Below, one piece after another: positions 26,762-35,757 of a stretch of 64,000 nucleotides of DNA; within the stretch, counting starts at the first letter, position 1; every line of letters starts with the position of its first letter. The position numbers were made by a program, and so were the translations under genes. The stretch is from the NCBI GenBank assembly GCA_900766135.1, contig CAAFUF010000032.1, positions 124,001-188,000 on the forward strand, read 5' to 3'. The notes beneath the pieces are model-generated. The model was not told where the DNA came from. It saw only the letters and a program-made list of their open reading frames with translations, and did not search any database. The stretch is from Paenibacillaceae bacterium (GTDB lineage Bacteria > Bacillota > Bacilli > Paenibacillales > Paenibacillaceae).

Positions 26762-27753
26762 GACGACTGTACCTCCTTGGCCATCGGATGAAGATCCCAG
26801 CAGCGGGCCATATGCGTTTCGCTGAATACGGTCGCACTTGGATCGATTCTTTCGCAAATCTTCATCGCCTGGTCGCAGCGGGCGGCGAAAGGACAACCGA
26901 GCGGCGGCTTAATCAAATCCGGCGGCGTGCCGATAATCGGGATAAGCGGTTCGCCTTTCTTTTGGTCCAAACGCGGCATCGAACGCAGCAAGCCTTTGGT
27001 GTACGGGTGCTGCGGGTTTTTAAAGATCTCCCATTTCGTTCCGGTTTCCACCACTTCACCTGCATACATGACGATGACGCGGTCACACATGCCGGCTACA
27101 ACGCCAAGGTCATGGGTGATCAAAATGATGGAGGTTCCAAGCCGGGATTGCATCTCTTTCATCACGTCCATGATTTGGGCCTGGATCGTTACGTCGAGCG
27201 CCGTCGTCGGTTCGTCCGCGATCAACAGCGAAGGCCGGCAAGCCAGCGCAATGGCGATCATGACGCGCTGCCGCATCCCCCCGGAAAATTCATGTGGATA
27301 TTGGTTAAAGCGGGCTTCCGCATTCTTGATGCCTACAAGCTTCAGCATTTCGACAGCCTGTTTCTTCGCTTCGCCCGCTGACATTTTCTGATGTTTGATT
27401 AATACTTCAGTAATTTGTCGGCCTACTTTGATCGTAGGATTCAAGGAGGTCATCGGGTCCTGAAATATCATGCCAATATCTTTCCCGCGGATCGTTTCCA
27501 TTTGCTTGTCGCTTTTCTTCAATAGGTCTTGCCCTTGAAAAATAATTTCACCTTGCTTAATGATGGAAGGAGGGGACGGAATCAGGCGCATAATCGTTTG
27601 GGCCGTGACGCTTTTGCCGCTGCCGGATTCGCCGACGATCGCAACCGTTTCACCTTTCCCCACTTCAAAGTTCATGCCGCGAACGGCCTTCACTTCTCCC
27701 CCTTTGACCTGGAAGGAAACATGCAAATCTTTGACTTGTAAAATCGGCTCCAT
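26758..27753 (-). CDS. oppD: Oligopeptide ABC transporter ATP-binding protein OppD
   Basis: A 331-residue ABC ATPase: Walker A GESGSGKSV, Q-loop QDPMTSLNP, signature SGGMRQRVMIAIALA, Walker B LLIADEPTTALD, H-loop HDLGVV. The C-terminal domain contains HPYTKGLL and the cysteine pattern GCPFAARCDQAMKIC...ARCW, which resembles the Fe-S-binding cysteines seen in some Opp/Dpp ATPases. An AGGAGGTG site precedes the ATG. Gene order oppA-B-C-D-F is canonical. Confidence 0.92.
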   Translation of the reverse strand: MEPILQVKDLHVSFQVKGGEVKAVRGMNFEVGKGETVAIVGESGSGKSVTAQTIMRLIPSPPSIIKQGEIIFQGQDLLKKSDKQMETIRGKDIGMIFQDPMTSLNPTIKVGRQITEVLIKHQKMSAGEAKKQAVEMLKLVGIKNAEARFNQYPHEFSGGMRQRVMIAIALACRPSLLIADEPTTALDVTIQAQIMDVMKEMQSRLGTSIILITHDLGVVAGMCDRVIVMYAGEVVETGTKWEIFKNPQHPYTKGLLRSMPRLDQKKGEPLIPIIGTPPDLIKPPLGCPFAARCDQAMKICERIDPSATVFSETHMARCWDLHPMAKEVQSS

Positions 27754-27765
27754 TCATTCCACCTC

Positions 27766-28734
27766 CTATTTCTTCAATTTAGGATCGAGCGCGTCGCGAA
27801 GTCCGTCGCCGAAAATGTTAAACGAAAGCATGGTCAAGCTGATCAAAATCGCCGGGAACAGCATACGCCATGGATAATACAACCAACCGGTCAGCGCATC
27901 ACTGATCATCGAACCCAGCGAAGCAACCGGAGCTTGCACGCCCAGACCGAGGAAGCTTAGGAATGCTTCAGCAAAAATCGCGTTTGGTACGGACAACGTC
28001 ACCGTAACGATAATCGGGCCAACAGCATTTGGCAACAGGTGACGGAACAATAAGCGTCTATGTCCCGCGCCCATCGATCGGGAAGCCAGAACGTATTCAC
28101 GGTTTTTCAACTGCATAATTTCGCCGCGGACAATCCACGACATGTTAATCCAGCCCGTAATCGTCAAAGCCAGGATAATCGTTCCCAAGCTTGGCTCCAT
28201 GACGACCAGCAAAAGAATCGTAACGAGCAGGTAAGGAATGGAATACAGAATCTCGGAAAACTTATTCATAATTTCATCGACGCGGCCGCCATAGTAACCC
28301 ATGATGCCTCCATAAATGACGCCGATCAGAAGGTCGATACACGCTGCCGCCAAGCCAACGATTAAGGAAATACGCGCACCCATCCAGGTCCGGATGAACA
28401 TGTCACGCCCGAGGTCGTCCGTGCCAAACCAGTGTGTGGACGAGGGTCCTTTGTTCGTATTCAAAAGATCGTTCGAATAATAGTTATAGCCGTAAATTTT
28501 GCCGACGAGCCAAGGAGCGATAATCGCGGTTAGCGTAATCAACGCCAAGATGATCAAAGCCGTCATCGCCAGCTTGTTGCTGCGAAGCCGTTGCCAAGCG
28601 TCGCGCCAGGCCGAGATGCTCTCGCGTTGAATCACTTCGGCTTCTTTCTCGTCCGTACCGATTTTGCGGAAATCGTCCGCCGTCAGATCGGCTGGAGTCG
28701 GCATTATTTTGATCGGATTCGAATCCATGCGCAT
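27766..28734 (-). CDS. oppC: Oligopeptide ABC transporter permease OppC
   Basis: A 322-residue permease. A cytoplasmic N-terminus of about 50 residues is followed by six predicted membrane helices and the OppC-type motif HWFGTDDLGRDMFIR. The EAA coupling loop is seen as EYVLASRSMGAGHRRLLFRHLLPN. The start ATG overlaps the oppB stop by one base (TAATG). An ATG two codons later has equally good spacing from the GGAGGG site. It forms the pore with OppB. Confidence 0.92.
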   Translation of the reverse strand: MRMDSNPIKIMPTPADLTADDFRKIGTDEKEAEVIQRESISAWRDAWQRLRSNKLAMTALIILALITLTAIIAPWLVGKIYGYNYYSNDLLNTNKGPSSTHWFGTDDLGRDMFIRTWMGARISLIVGLAAACIDLLIGVIYGGIMGYYGGRVDEIMNKFSEILYSIPYLLVTILLLVVMEPSLGTIILALTITGWINMSWIVRGEIMQLKNREYVLASRSMGAGHRRLLFRHLLPNAVGPIIVTVTLSVPNAIFAEAFLSFLGLGVQAPVASLGSMISDALTGWLYYPWRMLFPAILISLTMLSFNIFGDGLRDALDPKLKK

Positions 28735-29666
28735 TATCCCTCCTTCCCTTTCGAAAGCTTAATTCTCGGATCCACAAGCACGTAGAGGATGTCCGTGATG
28801 AACCGAGCCAACATCAGCAATACGCCGTAGAAGATCGTAATCCCCATAATCAGCGGATAATCGCGGACGCTGATCGCTTGCACGAACTGCTTGCCGATGC
28901 CGCCGATTCCGAAGATCTGTTCGATAACCACGGAACCGGTAACAATATTCGCCGTCATCGGTCCCATATACGTGATGACCGGCATAATGCCGTTGCGGAT
29001 CACGTGACGGAACAGGATGGCCATCCAGCCGAGGCCTTTCGCCTTGGCGGTTTTGATGTAATCGGCATGCAGGACCTCGAGCATGCTTGAACGGGTCAAC
29101 CGGGCGATAAACGCGATCGGCTGCGCGGTTAATGCCGCCACCGGCAAAACGTAATACAACGGTCCCTTAAAGCCCATCGTTGGCAGCCAGTGCAGCTTCG
29201 AAGCGAATACATATTGCAGCAAAGAAGCTACGACGAAGCTCGGTACCGCGATGCCCAGCACCGCTAACACCATCGCCACATTGTCAATCAATTTGCGATG
29301 ATACAGCGCTGCCAGCATACCAAGCAGTACCCCAACGATTAACGCAACTACGATGGCAACCGCCCCAAGCTTCAAAGACGCTGAAAACGTTTGACCGATG
29401 ATGTGGGATACATCCTGGTTAATCATTTTCATGGAAATTCCCAAATCACCCTGCGCAATGTCACCCAAATATTTTAAATATTGCTGATAAACGGGCTTAT
29501 CGAGTCCAAGCTGTTCAATTAAGCGTTCCTTAATCGCCGGAGGCACTTGTTTCTCTGACGTCAGAGGGCTCCCTGGAATAGCTTTCATCAGAAAGAAGGT
29601 AGCCGATATAAGAACAAACAGCGAAACCAACATGTAAAAAAACTTATTGGCGATATAACGTACCAT
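28734..29666 (-). CDS. oppB: Oligopeptide ABC transporter permease OppB
   Basis: A 310-residue permease with six predicted membrane helices and an N-terminal MVRYIANKFFYMLVSLFVLI typical of OppB/DppB. The EAA loop reads DYIKTAKAKGLGWMAILFRHVIRN. AAGGAGGTG precedes the ATG. It is separated from oppA by 187 bases that contain a strong terminator, so it is probably expressed at a lower level than the binding protein. Confidence 0.93.
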   Translation of the reverse strand: MVRYIANKFFYMLVSLFVLISATFFLMKAIPGSPLTSEKQVPPAIKERLIEQLGLDKPVYQQYLKYLGDIAQGDLGISMKMINQDVSHIIGQTFSASLKLGAVAIVVALIVGVLLGMLAALYHRKLIDNVAMVLAVLGIAVPSFVVASLLQYVFASKLHWLPTMGFKGPLYYVLPVAALTAQPIAFIARLTRSSMLEVLHADYIKTAKAKGLGWMAILFRHVIRNGIMPVITYMGPMTANIVTGSVVIEQIFGIGGIGKQFVQAISVRDYPLIMGITIFYGVLLMLARFITDILYVLVDPRIKLSKGKEG

Positions 29667-29785
29667 GCCCGTTCACACCTCCTTCTTATAAAATTTCGAC
29701 ATATATCGATTTTAGGTGAAAAGAACTACTTTGTCTATTCCATATATTTGTATAAGGACGCAATGCTTGGAAGAAGACCGCACAC

Positions 29786-29828
29786 AAAAAAAACGGGATA
29801 TATATGGAATACCCACATATATATCCCG
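29786..29828 (-). terminator. Terminator between oppA and oppB
   Basis: Minus strand: CGGGATATATATG pairs perfectly with CATATATATCCCG over a 7-base loop, then TTTTTTTTG. A 13-bp stem plus eight Us should terminate most oppA transcripts, allowing some read-through into oppBCDF. No separate oppB promoter was recognised. Confidence 0.9.
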
Positions 29829-29853
29829 AAATTCCTATGCAATTTGCAACAAC

Positions 29854-31575
29854 TTATTTACGCTCATCCGTAATGTAAGCACGGCTGTAATCAATCGCGC
29901 CGCTGAAGTCGAGCGAAACACCCTTCAGATACGGTTTGGTTGCCGCAACATTCGTGTAATAGTACAACGGCATCAGAACTTGGTTGTCCTTGATCAGGAT
30001 TTCTTCGGCTTTCGCGAAGTTAGCATCGCGTTTTGCCATGTCGTCGCTGGATTTCGCTTCTTTAATCAAGTTGTCATATTCTTCGTTCGAGAAACCAGTG
30101 TCGTTGTTGCCGCCGCCGGTCACCCACATATCCATAAACGTCATTGGATCGTTGTAATCGGCAGTCCAGCCGGCACGAGCAACTTGATAGTTCAGGTTTT
30201 GACGGTTTTCGATGAATACGGCCCATTCTTGGTTTTCCGATTTCACGTCAACGCCAAGGTTTTTCTTCCACATATCAGCTACAGCCAGAGCGATTTTCTT
30301 ATGAGCATCGCTGGAGTTATAGATCAAAGTGATTTCAGGCAGTTTCGTGTAGCCTTCTTCTTGCATGCCTTGTTCCAACAGTTTTTTGGCTTCTTCAAGG
30401 TTTTCCGTGAAGTAGTCGTCTTTGTGAACGGTGCGGAATTCATCACCGTCATTTGCGCCTTTGATACCTGGAGGCACAAAGCCGAACGCCGGAACTTGAC
30501 CGCCAAGGGTTACGTTGTCTACGATCGCTTGACGATCGATGGCCATCGCAAAAGCTCTGCGGATATTCACATTATCGAACGGTTTAGCCGTTACGTTAAA
30601 TTCATAGTAGTACGTGCTTGCAATCCCTTTGATTTGCAGTTCGTCTTTCAACTGATCTTTCAGGATCGGGATTTGGTCGGTTGGAATTTCGCCGTTCGGA
30701 TGACCGGCGCGATCCAATTCGCCGTTTTGGTAAGACGCCAACTCCGTCGCACTGCTGTTGACCAGCGACATCGTGATTTTGCTCAGTTTGATGTTGGCTT
30801 TATCCCAGTAGTTTTCGTTCTTGGTTACTTCGATCGTTTGGCCTTTGATCCAGTTGGTCAACGTGAATGCGCCGTTCACGATCATTTTGCTTTGGTCAAC
30901 CGCCCATTTCGGGTCATCCTTCACGGATTGGTGAACCGGATACAGCGTATAGAAGGAAGTCAAGCCCAGGAAGTAAGGCGTTGGGGATCCCAATTCAACT
31001 TCCAACGTGTAATCGTCGACCGCTTTTACGCCGACTTGGCTGAAATCTTTGATTTTACCATTATAATAGTCTTCAGCATTTTTCAAATAAAATAATTGAT
31101 AAGCATAAGGAGCTGTAGGATCGGTGTTCGGGCTCAGCACGCGTTCCCAAGCGAATACGAAGTCATTCGCCGTAACAGGGTCCCCGTTGCTCCATTTTGC
31201 ATCTTTGCGAAGGTTGAACGTGTATTTCGTACCGTCGATCTTCCAGCTTTCAGCTGCAGCGGGGATAACTTGGCCGCCTTCATCCATGCGTGTGAGGCCT
31301 TCGTACATCAGCTTCAGCACGGTGTTGGCTTGGCTGTCTTGAGCTTGAGCCGGATCGAATGTTGGCGGTTCTGCGCTCAGGTTAATTCTAAGCGTTTGAT
31401 CTGCGGCCAACTTCTCTTCACCGCTGTTGCCATTGTCGGAAGCCGTATTGCCTCCGTTAGCTGCGCCGTTATTGGCAGCGCCATTGTTCCCGCCGTTCGA
31501 ACCGCATGCGGCAAGCAAAGTGCCGACTGCAAGAACGAGCGTCAGAAGAAGCAAAAGACTTTTACTCTTCTTCAT
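29854..31575 (-). CDS. oppA: Oligopeptide-binding lipoprotein OppA
   Basis: A 573-residue extracellular solute-binding protein of family 5. The signal peptide ends in the lipobox LLAAC with the lipidated cysteine at 24. A low-complexity Gly/Asn linker follows (about 26-52), then the SBP fold with LRINLSAEPPTFDPAQAQD and the YTFNLRKDAKWSNGDPVTANDF block. It captures peptides and delivers them to OppBC. AAGGGGGA precedes the ATG. It has its own promoter (31618-31647) and is followed by a terminator, consistent with the excess of binding protein usual in these systems. Confidence 0.94.
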   Translation of the reverse strand: MKKSKSLLLLLTLVLAVGTLLAACGSNGGNNGAANNGAANGGNTASDNGNSGEEKLAADQTLRINLSAEPPTFDPAQAQDSQANTVLKLMYEGLTRMDEGGQVIPAAAESWKIDGTKYTFNLRKDAKWSNGDPVTANDFVFAWERVLSPNTDPTAPYAYQLFYLKNAEDYYNGKIKDFSQVGVKAVDDYTLEVELGSPTPYFLGLTSFYTLYPVHQSVKDDPKWAVDQSKMIVNGAFTLTNWIKGQTIEVTKNENYWDKANIKLSKITMSLVNSSATELASYQNGELDRAGHPNGEIPTDQIPILKDQLKDELQIKGIASTYYYEFNVTAKPFDNVNIRRAFAMAIDRQAIVDNVTLGGQVPAFGFVPPGIKGANDGDEFRTVHKDDYFTENLEEAKKLLEQGMQEEGYTKLPEITLIYNSSDAHKKIALAVADMWKKNLGVDVKSENQEWAVFIENRQNLNYQVARAGWTADYNDPMTFMDMWVTGGGNNDTGFSNEEYDNLIKEAKSSDDMAKRDANFAKAEEILIKDNQVLMPLYYYTNVAATKPYLKGVSLDFSGAIDYSRAYITDERK

Positions 31576-31617
31576 CTAGCAATATCCCCCTTAAATTGTT
31601 TTGGTATATGTTTTTAG

Positions 31618-31647
31618 ATTATACAACCAGCGGTCAAAAAAATCCAA
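31618..31647 (-). promoter_or_regulatory. Sigma-A promoter of oppA
   Basis: Minus strand TTGGAT (31642-31647), 18 bases, TATAAT (31618-31623), 42 bases before the oppA ATG. The surrounding 220-base gap is AT-rich. No clear CodY box was identified by eye. Confidence 0.65.
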
Positions 31648-31799
31648 CATAAAATTAAAGATTTTTCGCGCGATTTGCTAAAATCAGCGTTATTCTTTAA
31701 CAAAATAGTCCAATATACAATATTGACTTTTGTTTTCCTTAACAATTAACCAAGGATGTCATCCATTTATTCGGTATTCGTCAGTATCCCTAGTTTGGT

Positions 31800-32183
31800 C
31801 TATGCCGCCGTGATATATGTAATAAAGCTGATTAAAAATAACAGGATATAAGCTAGACCGGTTCCCGCAAACGCCAGGCGCCAAACGACGCGCAGTAGCT
31901 TACGCCCGTCGACCTTTCCCTTTAAGCGAGTTTGCGCACCGCCGATCAACCCTCCAACAACCAGCAGGATGATGAGGATCAAATAGAAGCCAAAAGAAGA
32001 ATCAAACACATTGTTGAACAACGCGGAAACCGACAAGATCAGAAACAGCGTCGTCACGTCCATAGCCAGCTTCAGCGCCGCTTTTTTATCCCGCTTCACT
32101 TGATAATGAATAAAATAAATCAGACCAAAAGGAATGATCGGTAACATGGCCAACACGATAAAGGAAGAGACAAACGCTTCCAA
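31800..32183 (-). CDS. DUF3397-type membrane protein
   Basis: A 127-residue protein with four hydrophobic segments (about residues 5-27, 40-58, 64-82 and 104-125) and a basic loop KVKRDKKAALK after the first. It matches the pattern of the DUF3397 family, which in several Bacilli lies beside panE and bshC upstream of mraZ. Function is unknown. The start is TTG 32183 with a good GGAGGTGAG site. Here the opp operon separates it from bshC. The family call is from memory of context and topology, hence moderate confidence. Confidence 0.65.
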   Translation of the reverse strand: MEAFVSSFIVLAMLPIIPFGLIYFIHYQVKRDKKAALKLAMDVTTLFLILSVSALFNNVFDSSFGFYLILIILLVVGGLIGGAQTRLKGKVDGRKLLRVVWRLAFAGTGLAYILLFLISFITYITAA

Positions 32184-32212
32184 AGCCTCACCTCCGCATC
32201 AAATTGAAAATG

Positions 32213-32234
32213 AAAAGCTTACTTGCAAAGTAAG
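32213..32234 (-). terminator. Weak terminator after panE
   Basis: Minus strand CTTACTT and AAGTAAG form a 7-bp AT-rich stem with a short loop, followed by CTTTTCATTTTC. It is weak, so read-through to the DUF3397 gene is likely. Confidence 0.4.
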
Positions 32235-32261
32235 TAACTATATTTTTATATCCATGTCAGG

Positions 32262-33197
32262 TTATAAAGCTCGGACCAATCGCCAAACCGTTTCATGCCC
32301 GGGAGCAGACAACCCCTTATTGCGCGCCATCTCGACCAGTTTCCCGTTGATATAATCGATTTCCGTTGGCGTGCCCTGCTGCACATCCTTTAACATGGAT
32401 GAGATATTGGTCGATGTCGACCGGCATACCTCAATGATTTGTTCGAACATGTCCTCATCGCAGGGAATCCCATAGGCGCCATAGATCGCTACACCCTCTT
32501 CGCATAACTGCCGAAGCATGCGGAGCCGCTCCTCATTCTCTAACAGTTGCCCGTTAGCCACCCGCCAGATCGCGGTCAACGGGTTGATAGCCGCATTGAT
32601 CAGCAGCTTCCTATAGATTTCCCTCTCGATGTCTTTCGACAAAAGGGCGGTAAATCCTGCCTTCCCAAGCATTTTCGCCAAACTTTCTCCATCGCCGTTT
32701 TGATCGGGGGCGCCGCCGCTCTTCCCAATTTGCGTCCTCCCGTGGCCAGCCCGAATCACGTTAGATTCGTTCGTCCGTTTCGCACCCTCGGTCGTGATCG
32801 CCGCATATACCGGCACGCCAGGCAGTGCGCTGCCGATCATCTCCAAATGCCCTATTCCGTTTTGAAAGCACACGACCTTCGTTTCCGGCCCCGCGAGACG
32901 GCCGACGGCCGTGAGCAGCTTGGCATCAAGATGCCGTTGCTTCGTCGTCATCAACAGCCAGTCGGCCTGCTTGATGTTCTCGCCTTCACCACTTTCTTCC
33001 ATATAAAAGACTTCGAACCGCTCTCCCTCGATCATGAGCGAAGTTCCGTCCGGCTCAATGAGGTGAATTCCCTCCTGCTTCAGCAATCCGGCTTGCTCCG
33101 GAGTTCTTGTCCAGAAACGCACGGACGCGCCGGAGGCCGCCAGTTTCCCTCCGAACAGCAGACCGAGCGCCCCAGCGCCGATAATGTCAAATTCCAT
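32262..33197 (-). CDS. panE: 2-dehydropantoate 2-reductase (ketopantoate reductase)
   Basis: A 311-residue NADPH enzyme of the ApbA/PanE family, which reduces ketopantoate to pantoate for pantothenate and CoA synthesis. The N-terminal Rossmann motif is IIGAGALGLLFGGKLA. The mid-region has VCFQNGIGH and the C-terminal domain KLLINAAINPLTAIWRVANGQL with the conserved lysine and asparagine. It corresponds to ylbQ, normally found near bshC and mraZ. Family members can act on other 2-keto acids, so the substrate is inferred. Confidence 0.88.
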   Translation of the reverse strand: MEFDIIGAGALGLLFGGKLAASGASVRFWTRTPEQAGLLKQEGIHLIEPDGTSLMIEGERFEVFYMEESGEGENIKQADWLLMTTKQRHLDAKLLTAVGRLAGPETKVVCFQNGIGHLEMIGSALPGVPVYAAITTEGAKRTNESNVIRAGHGRTQIGKSGGAPDQNGDGESLAKMLGKAGFTALLSKDIEREIYRKLLINAAINPLTAIWRVANGQLLENEERLRMLRQLCEEGVAIYGAYGIPCDEDMFEQIIEVCRSTSTNISSMLKDVQQGTPTEIDYINGKLVEMARNKGLSAPGHETVWRLVRAL

Positions 33198-33254
33198 TGA
33201 TGCCCACGTCCTTTTTTTTCATCCTACTCCTTTTATACCAAACCCTCCCCCCAA

Positions 33255-33286
33255 AACACAAAACTCCCGCCGTTTTGGCGGGAGTT
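33255..33286 (-). terminator. Terminator of rsfA
   Basis: Minus strand AACTCCCGCC pairs with GGCGGGAGTT over a 5-base loop, then TTGTGTTTTGG. It lies 15 bases past the stop. Confidence 0.8.
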
Positions 33287-33301
33287 AAGCGAATACCCCT
33301 C

Positions 33302-33955
33302 TTATTCAATTCGTTCCAAATTACCGTTCGCGTCCATCTTGAATCTCGATTTACTTTCCTCGTCCTCTTCGTTCAAAAAAGCCAACCGTCTAGCCCGATC
33401 CATAATCTGAATTAACGCCTTATAATCGTCGTTGACGACCCGATAGTCGGTCTGCACCTCATTGACCTGTGCCGATAACCGCTCGTTCTCCTCACGAAGC
33501 GCGGCAAGCTTCTCTTCTTTCTCGCGCAATTCCTTCTCCAACGATTTCATTTGGCGGTTCGTCTCCTGAACCGTGTTTTTCCATCCGCGCAAAAACCGGA
33601 TCACCGCGTCGATGGAAATCGTCTCTTCCGTTACTCCGTCGCTGCGGTAACCGCCGTCGTCCATTTCGACGGAAGCAAGCGAAGCCATGCCGGAACCCGC
33701 GGTTAGCGGGGTTTGTTTTTTCATATAATTCCGTTTCTGTCTTTGTGCTTTGGCGATGCTAATAGCCGCTTCGTATTTCTTCCGGACGCAGCTATTCCAA
33801 CGGAAACCGCAAGCCGCCGCCGTTCTGCCGATTCGTTCCCCGACCTCTTCGAAAGCGTTTAATTGGGTGCTGCCCTCCCGTATATGCCGAAGAGTTACCT
33901 CGGCCAGAATCAAATCGTCTTCTGCGCTCCATGCATCTTGTCTCACAGCTGTCAT
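33302..33955 (-). CDS. rsfA: RsfA-family prespore transcription factor
   Basis: A 217-residue protein. The N-terminal Myb/SANT-like domain (about residues 1-65) reads MTAVRQDAWSAEDDLILAEV and RTAAACGFRWNSCVRKKYEAAI, typical of RsfA. A linker is followed by a long coiled coil (about 125-185, rich in KELREKEEKLAALREENERL). B. subtilis RsfA is a sigma-F-dependent regulator that fine-tunes forespore genes. ATG 33955 has an AGGAGG site; the frame to 33979 has none. Bacilli often carry several paralogues, so the exact orthology is not certain. Confidence 0.85.
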   Translation of the reverse strand: MTAVRQDAWSAEDDLILAEVTLRHIREGSTQLNAFEEVGERIGRTAAACGFRWNSCVRKKYEAAISIAKAQRQKRNYMKKQTPLTAGSGMASLASVEMDDGGYRSDGVTEETISIDAVIRFLRGWKNTVQETNRQMKSLEKELREKEEKLAALREENERLSAQVNEVQTDYRVVNDDYKALIQIMDRARRLAFLNEEDEESKSRFKMDANGNLERIE

Positions 33956-34302
33956 GCTATAAAAACCTCCTAACGACATCCTAGTCTAACCGTCTTCCAA
34001 CCGGCGGTCTCCGGCAGGCGTATGGGTAAAATGCTTCTTACTCCATTTCTATGCCTCTCATAGAGTTCATAGAATCTATTTGATACTAAAATGTATTTCC
34101 AAAATCAGGGGACTCCATACATGACGTTCGTGGAAACGAATAAAGCATGCAGACAACCGCAAACACTACCGTTATAAATGTCACTTGATTTCTTGCATTA
34201 TTTGGCTAAATCTTGACTTTTCGTTTACACTTTTCGGCCTAACGGGTATAATGGGAAAAGAAATGGAAGGTTCGTTGATACATAAGAAAGGGGGATTACC
34301 TC
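33956..34302. other. Intergenic region between rsfA and yqgY
   Basis: Divergent gap of 347 bases. The only recognised features are the yqgY promoter at 34224-34252 and its leader. The long plus-strand frame from 34185 overlaps yqgY out of frame and is not considered real. A single CCGTTATA at 34169 resembles half of the four-palindrome repeat but lacks the array. Confidence 0.6.
34224..34252 (+). promoter_or_regulatory. Sigma-A promoter of yqgY
   Basis: TTTACA (34224-34229), 17 bases, TATAAT (34247-34252), followed 50 bases later by the start codon. This is a near-consensus vegetative promoter. Confidence 0.75.
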
Positions 34303-34539
34303 GTGGCACGCATGTTCCGCGTCCTTGGCTTCTTCACTTTGGCTATTGGGCTCATGGCCTTTGCGGGCGATCTGACGGAAATGGCCTTGCTGTTCTTCCT
34401 GCAAACCGCCTTTTTCGTTCTTTTCGGCTATTTGAAGTTTACCGAGAGAACCTATATCCTGCTGTTCTGGGGATACATGATCGTCGCTTTTACCGGCTTC
34501 AGCTACTGGACGATCTTCAAAATGGGTTTGCCCCTCTAA
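34303..34539 (+). CDS. yqgY: DUF2626 small membrane protein YqgY
   Basis: A 78-residue protein beginning MARMFRVLGFFTLAIG, with two or three hydrophobic segments and FTERTYILLFWGYMIVAF. This is the YqgY/DUF2626 pattern of Bacilli. The role is unknown. The start is GTG (34303), with AAGGGGG upstream; the ATG three codons later is less likely because MARMFRV is the conserved family N-terminus. It stands alone between its own promoter and a strong terminator. Confidence 0.82.
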   Translation: MARMFRVLGFFTLAIGLMAFAGDLTEMALLFFLQTAFFVLFGYLKFTERTYILLFWGYMIVAFTGFSYWTIFKMGLPL

Positions 34540-34562
34540 TCCCAAAAGTTCATAAGTGTTCC

Positions 34563-34600
34563 AAAAAGGCGTTTCGGCCGTGGGCCGGAACGCCTTTTTT
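34563..34600 (+). terminator. Terminator of yqgY
   Basis: AAAAAGGCGTTTCGGCC and GGCCGGAACGCCTTTTTT form a long GC-rich stem with a short loop and six Ts. Confidence 0.9.
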
Positions 34601-34669
34601 CGTGATCTCTGCTATTTCCGAACCTGTTATCATATATATAGTACAACCACCGACGGGAGAGGATCGTTG

Positions 34670-35746
34670 TTGAAGAAACGCATCATATCGCTCTGTCTAT
34701 TGCTGCCGCTGACTATCTTCCATCTGGCCGTTCTGCCGGTCGCCGCCGAACCGTTCACTGCCGAAGAGCAGCAGATCCTGGAACAAAGCTTGTCGATTCA
34801 GGAAATCGACCGGGAAATCGAACGAATCGAGTCCCGCCAACAGGAGACCGAAGCGGCCCTCCGCGTACTGCAGGGACAGCTGTCCGATAAAAACGAACAA
34901 ATCCGCGTCAGCCGGGAGCAAGCCGGCTTAAGACTGCGCGCTTATTATATGGGGGAACGGGAAAATTTGCTGTACGCTTTGCTAAGCGTAAACAGCCTCA
35001 AGGATTTTTTTACCGTATTGGACTATTACCAGCTCATCATGGATCGGGATCGTACCGTGTTAAACCACTACAAGGCGGACTATGCCGAGCTGGCGCGCAC
35101 CAAACAGCAGTTGAACAACACCTCCACCCAACTTGCCCGCATGAAAGAAGAGCTTCAACTCCAGCGCAGCCGCGTCGCCGCGCTTCAGCAAAGTGTCGAC
35201 GAATCGCTTGGGCTCAGCGCGGATCCCGAAAAACTCAAAGCGCTCATCCAGGAGCTTACGGCGTATTGGGAGAACGTTGGATTATACGAGCTCCGCAAAT
35301 ATTTTCAGGCGCTCAGCACCGCGATGTCGCAGTTTCCCGACTTTTTGCGGCAGAACGAGAACAGCTTGGTCGCCGAAAAAGGCGGTTATCGCCTGGAGAT
35401 CCGCGAGGAAGAGCTCAATGCGTTTCTGTACAGCAAAAGCGAGCTGCTGAAGGATATGAGTTTTCGCTTTGAAAAGGACAAGATCGTTGCCCAAGGCAGA
35501 CGGGAGGGCTTGGAGCTGGAGGTCGAAGGACATTATACGGTGGAGCAGGAACCGGAGAATTCGATCGTTTTCCATGTGGACCGTTTGTTGTTTAACGGTT
35601 TGGCGCTGCCCGATACGACGCGAGCCGAGCTGGAACGCGATTTCGATCTCGGGTTTTATCCCAAAAAAATCGTCCCCTTCGTGGAAGCCACCGATGCGGC
35701 CATCTCCGAGGGAACGTTGACGGTAAAATTGAAATTGGCTTTGTAA
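34670..35746 (+). CDS. Secreted coiled-coil protein of unknown function
   Basis: A 358-residue protein. A signal peptide (KKRIISLCLLLPLTIFHLAV, cleavage probably after PVAA) leads to a coiled coil of about 160 residues (QEIDREIERIESRQQETEAA through RSRVAALQQSV) broken by a loop MGERENLLYALLSVNSLKDF. The first half resembles the N-terminal coiled coil of PcsB/CwlO-type hydrolases, but no NlpC/P60 or CHAP catalytic domain follows. The C-terminal 150 residues are unrecognised beta-rich-looking sequence. The start is one of two consecutive TTG codons; 34670 has better spacing from GGGAGAGG. It faces the orphan binding protein tail-to-tail with 11 bases between and no terminator. Confidence 0.7.
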   Translation: MKKRIISLCLLLPLTIFHLAVLPVAAEPFTAEEQQILEQSLSIQEIDREIERIESRQQETEAALRVLQGQLSDKNEQIRVSREQAGLRLRAYYMGERENLLYALLSVNSLKDFFTVLDYYQLIMDRDRTVLNHYKADYAELARTKQQLNNTSTQLARMKEELQLQRSRVAALQQSVDESLGLSADPEKLKALIQELTAYWENVGLYELRKYFQALSTAMSQFPDFLRQNENSLVAEKGGYRLEIREEELNAFLYSKSELLKDMSFRFEKDKIVAQGRREGLELEVEGHYTVEQEPENSIVFHVDRLLFNGLALPDTTRAELERDFDLGFYPKKIVPFVEATDAAISEGTLTVKLKLAL

Positions 35747-35757
35747 GCGAAGCGGCG

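Noticed and set aside
31576..31799. CodY box controlling opp
   Set aside because: AT-rich sequence but no stretch close to AATTTTCWGAAAATT.
34154..34176. Single CAACCG-N9-CCGTTA-TA resembling one unit of the four-palindrome element
   Set aside because: Left arm poorly matched and no other units at 50 or 60 bases, so probably chance.
34185..34673. Plus-strand 162-codon frame over yqgY
   Set aside because: It overlaps YqgY in another frame and crosses its terminator.
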